The notes below the pieces were generated by a model. The model worked only from the letters and a program-made list of their open reading frames with translations. It ran no database searches and was not told where the DNA came from. The position numbers and the translations under genes are program-made. This document shows, in pieces, positions 8,694 to 15,900 of a DNA stretch of 29,313 nt. Within the stretch, counting starts at the first letter, position 1; each line of letters starts with the position of its first letter. Source of the DNA: an uncultured Eggerthellaceae bacterium (GTDB lineage Bacteria > Actinomycetota > Coriobacteriia > Coriobacteriales > Eggerthellaceae); the NCBI GenBank assembly GCA_934670115.1, contig CAKUOV010000030.1:1-29313 (forward strand), in the 5' to 3' direction.

Positions 8694-9011
8694 CTACTCT
8701 TCTACCAGGTAATAGTTACCCGTGGCCGAATCGTAATACACGTTGCCGGCATTCGTGTAATTCTCGTCAATCACGCCATCGCCGTCGGCGTCCATGTTCA
8801 CTTCAATGCCCGTTACCTTGTCCTCTTGGGGCACCAAGTCAATGTTGTAGCGCGCCACAAGCGCAATCAGAAACCCCAGCATAAGCACGAGCATACAGTC
8901 GGCGATGTTCGTAAGCGATGAATTGGGATCAACATCGTTACCGCCAATACCCATGTTGCTTGATGTTGCACCTACGCGATTCAGCGAAATGCTGTGATGA
9001 CGCCTAAGCAC
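8694..9011 (-). CDS. DUF2149 family, ExbD-like single-pass membrane protein
   Basis: This is a 105-residue protein with a short basic N-terminus (VLRRHH), the DUF2149-like signature DPNSSLTNIADCMLVLMLGFLIALV (split 29-40 and 41-52) covering one transmembrane helix, and a small extracytoplasmic tail with an EF-hand-like DADGDGVIDEN (74-84). DUF2149 proteins occur beside MotA/TolQ/ExbB channels and are thought to play the ExbD role. The longer open frame starting inside the upstream gene is rejected: GTG 9011 follows AGGTGAG and overlaps the exbB-like stop by eight bases (GTGCTTAG), which is classic translational coupling. Family assignment is from memory of the motif. Confidence 0.8.
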   Translation of the reverse strand: MLRRHHSISLNRVGATSSNMGIGGNDVDPNSSLTNIADCMLVLMLGFLIALVARYNIDLVPQEDKVTGIEVNMDADGDGVIDENYTNAGNVYYDSATGNYYLVEE

Positions 9012-9696
9012 GGCTCTCACCTGCGGTTTCGTAAGCAACAACACGAGAAATCGCACAAGTAACATCATCGGCAGAACAGCAAGCCGCCTGTTCGTTCGCT
9101 TTTTCCAGCACGCACTCGCACGCAGCTTCAAACGCCGCCATGTACTGCACGTACCAACCCTTGCGAATGGTCGAAATCAGCAGCGCCACCGCGGCAACAA
9201 CCAAGCCCAAAACCGTGGTATCGAATGCGGTGAGCAGGCTCTTCGACAAAATGTCCAACGCGCCTTCTTCCAGCGCCGCAATGCCAGGACCCAGCGGAAT
9301 CAACGTTCCCATTAGGCCCAACATGGGGGAAACCTTCGCAATAAGGTCAGTCACCTTCACGCGCTTGTCATAGAGCGTTTGCTCCTGCGCAACAATGTTC
9401 ACCGCCAGGCTTTCGCGCGCGGTGTCGCTTGCCTGAGGGTGCTTCAAAAGTTCCAGCAGGCGTTTCTTCTGACGCCACAACAGCGCGCTTTCGCTGATAG
9501 CCGCTTCCGGATTATCGGTTGTGGAAAGGTCGTCAATCAAAACGGGAAGCGACAGCTTGAAGTAGCGGCGCTCGGTGAAAAATTCCGCGATGAGCATGCC
9601 CAGCAGCGCCACCACCAGCACGGTTAGCGCAATAAGCAGCACAATTACGGGGTCATGCAGTGCACTAGAAATGGTGTGCATCAATTTGACAAGCAT
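9004..9696 (-). CDS. MotA/TolQ/ExbB proton-channel family protein
   Basis: This is a 230-residue membrane protein with three hydrophobic segments, at about 16-38, 122-145 and 158-176. The hallmark VSPMLGLMGTLIPLGPGIAAL (122-142) and the following AFDTTVLGLVVAAVALLIS (157-175) are the ExbB/TolQ proton-channel core, including the conserved Thr-rich helix. Between them is a cytoplasmic loop of about 80 residues. Such proteins form the stator with ExbD/TolR partners and use the proton-motive force to drive an extracytoplasmic partner. ATG 9696, eight bases after GAAAGGA, is chosen over an upstream TTG. It is coupled to the DUF2149 gene. In a monoderm no outer membrane exists, so the energised partner is presumably a surface protein. 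Confidence 0.9.
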   Translation of the reverse strand: MLVKLMHTISSALHDPVIVLLIALTVLVVALLGMLIAEFFTERRYFKLSLPVLIDDLSTTDNPEAAISESALLWRQKKRLLELLKHPQASDTARESLAVNIVAQEQTLYDKRVKVTDLIAKVSPMLGLMGTLIPLGPGIAALEEGALDILSKSLLTAFDTTVLGLVVAAVALLISTIRKGWYVQYMAAFEAACECVLEKANEQAACCSADDVTCAISRVVAYETAGESRA

Positions 9697-9831
9697 GGAA
9701 CATATCCTTTCAAACCAGTTCAATTCGCGTTTTTTGTATTACGTGCGAATCGTTGTTTCATGGGTAAAGCTTTGGTCAATGGGTCGGTCAAGCATTCAGC
9801 AACCGCAGCGCCACATCGGGAATGCCAGCGA

Positions 9832-11037
9832 TTAGTCGCTCGAGGGCGGCTGATCTTCCGATGGCGGCTGACCCTTCAACAAGGGGCCGCCTCGTTTCTG
9901 CAGGAAGAAGCGCACGATAAATGCGACCGCACCTGCCAAAACTGCAAGTGCGCCAGAAAGAGCAGCCACCTGCGCAGGGGTTAAGCCTTCAAGCGAAAGC
10001 AAATCACCATCAAGTACCGTCTGAGAGTTGCTGCCCTTCTCGTCATCGGCGCTCACGATAGTAATGCGCTTTCCGCGCATTAATGAACCAGCTGTACTTT
10101 CCTGCTGGTCGCCGCCTTCGCCCTCCTGGTTGGACTGCTGTTCTTCGGAAGTTTGCTGCTGCTCGTTTTGCTCTTCGCCACCTGATGCGTTGTTGTTATT
10201 CGAGCCATCGCCTCCCGAGCCGCTCGTGCCCGTACCGCCGCTGCCAGAATCAGGGTCGGGATCCGGATCAGGGTCGGGGCTCGGCGTGGGGTCGGGCGAC
10301 ACGCCCATGACGTGCGCTTCCGCAAAATCGTTCGTGATAATAACCGAACCCAAGCGGTTGTACCACACGCCGCCCGCCGTGCCTTTCGTGCCGCCGTTAT
10401 ATACCGCGAACTGGAACGACGTATTCAGCGAAGCCAGCTGCACCGTAAAAGGACCATGGCCCGTATCGTACGAATCGTTGCCGTCCGTGAAGTAAGAAGG
10501 CGAAGGGGTCAGGCCGTCTTCGGGGGCAATTGCCGCCGCCTGCTCTGCCGTGCCGAAATACAACGCGGTATAAGCGCCCGACATGTAAAACGTTGCGGTG
10601 ACCACGCCGCCCGACACGTTCAAAACCACCTGGTTCGGATTGCTTTTCGCCGTGGCATCGGCCAGCGACGCGTAGAAATTGCACATACGCGAAGATGTAT
10701 ATGCAGGCACAACGTACGTGCCATCCACGATGTCGCCCGCCTGGACAACCACAGGGTAAATGCTTTTTCCAATGGAAGCCAAACCGTCGCGCGCAACTTC
10801 GGTCAAATCCTGCGCGGCCGGATATTGCGTGCTCACATCGGTATATTTCGCCCACGCCTGCGCAGGCACCGTCGTTAGGGACAGCGCGAGCGTAACGCCA
10901 AGAAACGTCGCGCAAATCGAGGGCGCCGACGACGAGACCGCCAGTGAAACAGCGCGGCGAATTGTTGACAAAAGGTGGGGTAATTTGTCAACAAATTTAT
11001 TGGAGGTAGACCGTTTCATGCGTTCCATGCGTTTCAT
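9832..11037 (-). CDS. Membrane-anchored surface protein with one NEAT-like domain
   Basis: This is a 401-residue protein with a long signal peptide (1 to about 63, ending VPAQAWA) and a beta-rich domain (about 104-240) with DGTYVVPAYTSS, GGVVTATFYMSGAYTALYFGTAEQAA and a late NTSFQFAVYN strand. It resembles residues 262-370 of the riboswitch-controlled 1590-residue protein, a layout like the NEAT fold, but I cannot confirm haem or corrinoid residues. A Pro-Asp repeat (248-263), a Gly/Ser/Asn and Glu/Gln-rich linker, and a C-terminal transmembrane helix (353-378) with a short cytoplasmic tail follow. ATG 11037 lies one base past the preceding stop; two further in-frame ATGs follow within 20 bases. 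It is translationally coupled to the gene before it. Confidence 0.8.
   Translation of the reverse strand: MKRMERMKRSTSNKFVDKLPHLLSTIRRAVSLAVSSSAPSICATFLGVTLALSLTTVPAQAWAKYTDVSTQYPAAQDLTEVARDGLASIGKSIYPVVVQAGDIVDGTYVVPAYTSSRMCNFYASLADATAKSNPNQVVLNVSGGVVTATFYMSGAYTALYFGTAEQAAAIAPEDGLTPSPSYFTDGNDSYDTGHGPFTVQLASLNTSFQFAVYNGGTKGTAGGVWYNRLGSVIITNDFAEAHVMGVSPDPTPSPDPDPDPDPDSGSGGTGTSGSGGDGSNNNNASGGEEQNEQQQTSEEQQSNQEGEGGDQQESTAGSLMRGKRITIVSADDEKGSNSQTVLDGDLLSLEGLTPAQVAALSGALAVLAGAVAFIVRFFLQKRGGPLLKGQPPSEDQPPSSD
10962..10994. repeat. Perfect 11-bp inverted repeat within an N-terminal coding region
   Basis: TTGTTGACAAA (10962-10972) and TTTGTCAACAA (10984-10994) are exact reverse complements separated by 11 bp, so the centres lie 22 bp (two helical turns) apart. 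It sits at codons 15-25 of the 401-residue gene. It may be a regulator site or an mRNA hairpin near the start. There is no T-tract. Confidence 0.5.
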
Positions 11038-11038
11038 G

Positions 11039-12775
11039 CTAGTGCTGCTCACGCTTCCGGAACAGGGCGAAGAAGCCGGCACCACCCGCAAGCGCCACGC
11101 CGGCAAAGCTGCCGCCAACTGCCAGCGGCGGAATTATTGCCGTGTCTGCATCTGCGCCATCATCGCCCGCAGCACTGCCCGAACGTGCACCTGATGCTGC
11201 ATTTGCGCTGGTCGCTGCCGCGCCAGAATCACTATCGGCTGCAGCGGCTTTAGCGCTTGCCTTCTTGTTGTTAGAGCTCGAAGTCAAACCCAAAGCATTG
11301 CCGTTGCCAACCGTGCCAACGTTGCCCGTGGTGTTAACGGGGCCCGTCGTTGCACCGGTTGATTCGTTGCTGGAATTATTGTCGCCCGAACCGCCCGTGT
11401 TGCCGCCGCTGCCATTCGCGTCTTCTTCGATGGTTGCATCGGGCTTGGCGTTTGCAACGTCAAACGTTGTGTTCAGGTGATAGCTCATGCCAACTGTTGA
11501 ATCCGTATTTGAACTTTCCTTTGTCTTCGTAGCAAAGTATATATCGGAATTCAAAGCAATGGGAATGCAAATAGTTCCATCTTGATTAGCCGGAAACACT
11601 CGACCCTCTATATAATAGGTCGCATAATCCATCTTGTCGTGCTTCAGAGTTGCCCATGCTTTTCCATCGGTAACAATAATTTTCTTGACCCTCCATTTGT
11701 AATCACGTTTGGAACCACTATGACCGCTATCCGACACCATCTGGTCGGATTCTAGGTAATACACGCCATCAGCAAGAGTCGTAGAATTATCTACAATCGC
11801 AAGGCTCTGAACCGTCCAGGTAGCAACTTCCAAAACACGCTGACAAGTAACGCTGCTGAAAACAGGCGTAGCATTCAGATTCGCTTTTTGCTCATTGGTC
11901 AACGAGTTGTAAGCAAGTTGAGCATCGTGAATCTGACAAACATGCGATATATTGATTTCATAGGGATCGTTAGGTAAAGCCGCAATCAGATTTCTTACCG
12001 ATTCTTCATCACCAACCGTAGCCGGCTCATCAATGGTCGTAGTAATCGAGAACACAATCTCGGTCTGCATAGACGTTGAGTATGCCGTGAGATACTGCGT
12101 GCTGTTCAGGTCAATCGGCACGTTTTCAAACGTGGAATGCTGGTTTTTTCCCGCCGTGTTCTCGAACTTTTGACCTGCCATATAGATGTAAGTATACGTA
12201 TCACTTTCTACCGTCACCGTTCCGTACGCTTTGCCATCAACAACCGTGACGTCCTTTATGCTCCAAGGACGCTGGCGCGCCGACGTGGACTTTCCTTTGC
12301 TGTATTCCGATGACAACGCCGGAGTGGTGCTGGCGCTGTACGTGCCCGCTCCAAGCGTAGTTGAAGCATCCACGCCGCGCATGGCCTTAAGCGCCCACTG
12401 CGCACATTCCAACACGCGGCCGTACGGCTGATTCGACGTCAAGCATGTTTCGGCGTCAAGCGCTTTTTGATCCGCTTCGGGCAAGGCATCATATGCCGCC
12501 GTAGCCTCGGCGATTTGCGCATCATACGTACCAGCAGCGGCCGCCGTAATCTTCGGAGCGTCAGGCAGTGCGTTAATCAGGGATTTTGCCGTCGTGACAG
12601 CATCGGCTTCGAGCACGACCGCGCCATCAAGCGCCTCATGCATCGCAGCCGGTGCTCCCGACAACTCGGTTGCGTCTTGAGCAAAAGCAGCAGAAACCGG
12701 GCACAGGGAAGCCGCCATAGCAGCGCTTGCCAATGCCGCAATCAATTTGTTCGCTGAACGTGCCAAAACATACAT
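11039..12775 (-). CDS. Membrane-anchored surface protein with duplicated module
   Basis: This is a 578-residue protein with a signal peptide (1-33, ending AAFA-QDA). A first unit (55-250) has a small helical bundle (SLINALPDAP..YDALPEADQK) and a beta domain with STTPALSSEYSKGKSTSARQ, RPWSIKDVTVVDGKAYGTVT and VPIDLNSTQYLTAYSTSM. This unit is nearly identical to residues 50-245 of the 1590-residue protein. A diverged second unit spans 255-440. A Gly/Asn/Ser-rich linker leads to a C-terminal transmembrane helix (about 545-568) and the tail RKREQH; no LPXTG is seen. The DNA of the second unit (about 11455-12013) is visibly AT-richer than its flanks. ATG follows GGG at five bases. The function is not established; it is probably a ligand-binding wall protein. 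Confidence 0.85.
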   Translation of the reverse strand: MYVLARSANKLIAALASAAMAASLCPVSAAFAQDATELSGAPAAMHEALDGAVVLEADAVTTAKSLINALPDAPKITAAAAGTYDAQIAEATAAYDALPEADQKALDAETCLTSNQPYGRVLECAQWALKAMRGVDASTTLGAGTYSASTTPALSSEYSKGKSTSARQRPWSIKDVTVVDGKAYGTVTVESDTYTYIYMAGQKFENTAGKNQHSTFENVPIDLNSTQYLTAYSTSMQTEIVFSITTTIDEPATVGDEESVRNLIAALPNDPYEINISHVCQIHDAQLAYNSLTNEQKANLNATPVFSSVTCQRVLEVATWTVQSLAIVDNSTTLADGVYYLESDQMVSDSGHSGSKRDYKWRVKKIIVTDGKAWATLKHDKMDYATYYIEGRVFPANQDGTICIPIALNSDIYFATKTKESSNTDSTVGMSYHLNTTFDVANAKPDATIEEDANGSGGNTGGSGDNNSSNESTGATTGPVNTTGNVGTVGNGNALGLTSSSNNKKASAKAAAADSDSGAAATSANAASGARSGSAAGDDGADADTAIIPPLAVGGSFAGVALAGGAGFFALFRKREQH

Positions 12776-12882
12776 CCTTTCCCTTTCGCCACACGCTTAC
12801 GCAGGGCGATTCGCAGGCAGTGTACGCGACTGCACTAATTACACGGCGCAGCCGCGCCACCTGCGCATTCGACTTTCAATGC

Positions 12883-12924
12883 AAAAATGCGGTGCCCACT
12901 AGCTTACCGCATGCGGGCACCGCA
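12883..12924 (-). terminator. Intrinsic terminator after the 1590-residue protein gene
   Basis: On the minus strand TGCGGTGCCC (12924-12915) pairs with GGGCACCGCA (12897-12888), a perfect 10-bp stem with a 17-nt loop, followed by TTTTT (12887-12883). It lies 17 bp after the stop codon and before the 578-residue gene, so downstream genes depend on readthrough or a promoter I cannot see. Confidence 0.85.
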
Positions 12925-12940
12925 ACAAGCGAGGAATCGA

Positions 12941-15900
12941 TTACTCGCTAAACGTACCAACCAACGCGAAGTGCTGGATAGCAAACGCGTCAACTGCGTC
13001 AACGGACGCATCGCCGTTCACGTCGGCCTTCAGGAAGCCTTCCATGGAAACAGCGCTGAAGTCGGTGTACACAGCACGTGCGATATCGTAGGCAAGCTGA
13101 GCGTCCACGATATTCACTTTGCCGTTCATGTTCACGTCGCCATCAGCAGCAACAACCTGGGCGTCGCCCTCAACAACGGCGAAGTCGCCGCGCGTCAAAG
13201 CAGCAGCTTCATCGGCAGTTGCGAGCGCCACAAAGGAGTCGCCCAGCTTGAACATGGGAGCACCCTTCATGGTTGCAACCTGGCCTTCGGCAACGTCGCC
13301 CACAAACGTGATCATCTTGATGTCAGAAGCCTCAACGAAGGAAGCCTCGGACACCTTGAAATCACCCGCGTAAGCAACGGAAATCTTTGCGGGATCGGGG
13401 ATTACGATGTCCTCGATGTCCATCGTGTTGCCCGAAGTGCCAAACACCGCGTCGCTCACGGAAACAGCCGCATCGCCTTCGGTCAGGGCCTCAAACGTTG
13501 CGGTCGCAACAACAATGCCCTCGGTAGGAACAGCGGTGTTGCCGTAGAACGTAACTACACCATTGTCGATGGTTGCCTCAAACGAGCCGTTCGCAGCACC
13601 TTCGGTAGCGGCAGTCAGGTTCAAGCCAGCGCCCTGAGTAATGGACGTCAACTTCAGATTCTCGCTCGCAGCAATCTTGAACTGCGCACAGCTCAGCGTA
13701 AGCGGAGCGGAAGCAACAATGTTAACCGCCACGGTTTCGCCCGGCTTTACGGTTTCAGCGGAAGCCACAAGAGCAAGCTTATTCTGCAAAGCATCGTAGA
13801 GCGTTGCCAACTTCTCCTTGTCAGCGGTGGGGATCAGCTTCTGCACGTAACGTGCCTGAATACCCTGGGTCTGGCCATCGGGATACCAGTCGAAGATGTT
13901 CGAACCGCAGGTGTCATAATGATCCTTGACTGCCTTGATTGCATTCACGTCGTCTTGCGTCTTAATGTCGGCAACCGTTGCCGGCAGCGTGGCAATCTCG
14001 GCAGAAACGGAGTCAGCAGCCTTGAACATGGCCACGGCGTGCAGCAGTTCACTTTCGTTAGACTGGCCGACAACAAGCTTCTGAGCATCAGTCAGCGTCT
14101 GGTATACAGCGTTGGCTGCGTCAACAGCATCGCGATCGGTGGGATAAATATCCCAGTATGCGTCACGCGTCAGAGCCTTGCCGTTTTCGTCAACGCCCTC
14201 GCGATAGATGTTCTGGATAGCGTTGATGACATTCTGGGTTGCCTCGTCGGCAATAATCTGAATGCGCTGGTCGGTCCAATTCGTGCCATCGAACACGGCA
14301 AGAGCGGTGGGAATGTCAGCCTGAGCGATCGGCAGAACGAAAGCGCCCTGCTCGTTCGGCTCAATGAAGCCCTCGGTCGCAGCGGCAGCGGCTTCAGCCG
14401 TGCCAGCAAATGCCTTGGTAATGGCGGTCTTCGGCGTAACCGTAGCCGTCATAGCGGTGCCATCGGAAGCAACGGTAGCAGCAACGCCGTTCAGCGCGTC
14501 AAGATCAGACTGCAAAGCCATCTCATACGTGCCAGCGGCAAGTGCCTTGTAGCCGCGGAAGCTCGGCAGCGTGAAGGAGATTTCCTTCGTTGCCTTCAGC
14601 TCGCCATCGGTAATCTTCGCCAACGTGTAATGATACGTCTTGCCCAACTGAACTTCCTTGGCGCTAAAGCTAATGTAGCCAGCATCGGAATCGGCAACAG
14701 AGGTCAGCGTACCGCCGGTGGTCTCGGCAGTCACTTCGCTTGCCGCCATCTTGAACGCACGGTTGTAGTTGCGGCTGTCAACATACAGGCGAACGAAGAT
14801 GTTGGACTGATTATCGTTGTAAGCAACCATGAAGTAGGGGTCGTCTACCATAGCGTTGCCGTTCAGAACATCATAGCCACTCGGCAGAGCAGGCCAGATG
14901 ATGGGCAGCTGATTGTAGGATTCTTCAGCAGCAACCAGCTTGTCATAGTTGGTAACTTCAGCCTTGCGGAAGTCCATCAAGGCATCGTAACCAGAGCGAG
15001 CGGCACGAATGGTCGCACCGTCAGCGTAAGTCACGGTCTCAGGCAGCTGGGCGATGGTATCGATAACCGCCTGAGCAGCGGGGCTTGCGCCTTCCAGCTT
15101 GGACATGTCGGTCAAGGACAGTTCAAGGGCGTACTTCGTGGACTTGTAGAACGTTTTGCCGTCCTTCTTCAACAGCGTGACCGGCGTAGGAGCGGTCAGC
15201 ATGTCGGCGGTCACGGGAATCTCGAACTGGTAGAAACCGTCGGAGGTCTTCTCGCCCATGATGGTCTTATCAAGCGTTGCGTCAGCCACAACACCCATGA
15301 AGATGCCCATGTAGCTGGCGGAAGAGGTCTTGAAGCGAACCTTCATCGTGCCGTTGTCAATGAACAGCGCAGCATCGGACACCTTGCACATGGTAAACGG
15401 CGTGTGGTCGCTGTCCTTGTTGATGCTGGCAGTAATGTTGTACGTGCCGCCCAGAACGCTCACCTTCGTGGGGTTCATGATAACAGGCGTGTCCGTGCTG
15501 TCGGTGCCGCATGCGGTCAGGTAGTAATCGCCGCCTTCGGGCAGGGTCACCGTTGCCTTGCCTTCAGCGTTCGTGGTGACACCTTCAAGTTCGGTCACCG
15601 CACCAGTCGTTGCATCCACCGTGGCCAGCTTGACGCCTTCCATAGCGGTGGCAGCAGCCTTCATGGCAGCGCCGTCCTTGTACATATAGCCGTTCATGGC
15701 GGAAACACCCGTCACAGTCACTTCAAAGGAAGTGCCCGCAACAATCTGAGCAGGGGCTTCGACGTACGTGTACTTGTCGGCATAAGAATCGGACTGATAG
15801 GTGTAGAACTCAACGAAGTCACCGCTGTTGACCTTCGTGGTGGTGATCAGGGTGCCATTGTAGCCGCCGAAAGAAGACTCAGTGCCATCGTTCGGAGACG

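Noticed and set aside
11039..11150. LPXTG-type sorting signal at the end of the 578-residue protein
   Set aside because: The C-terminus has a helix and basic tail but no LPXTG-like motif before it, so simple membrane anchoring is more likely.
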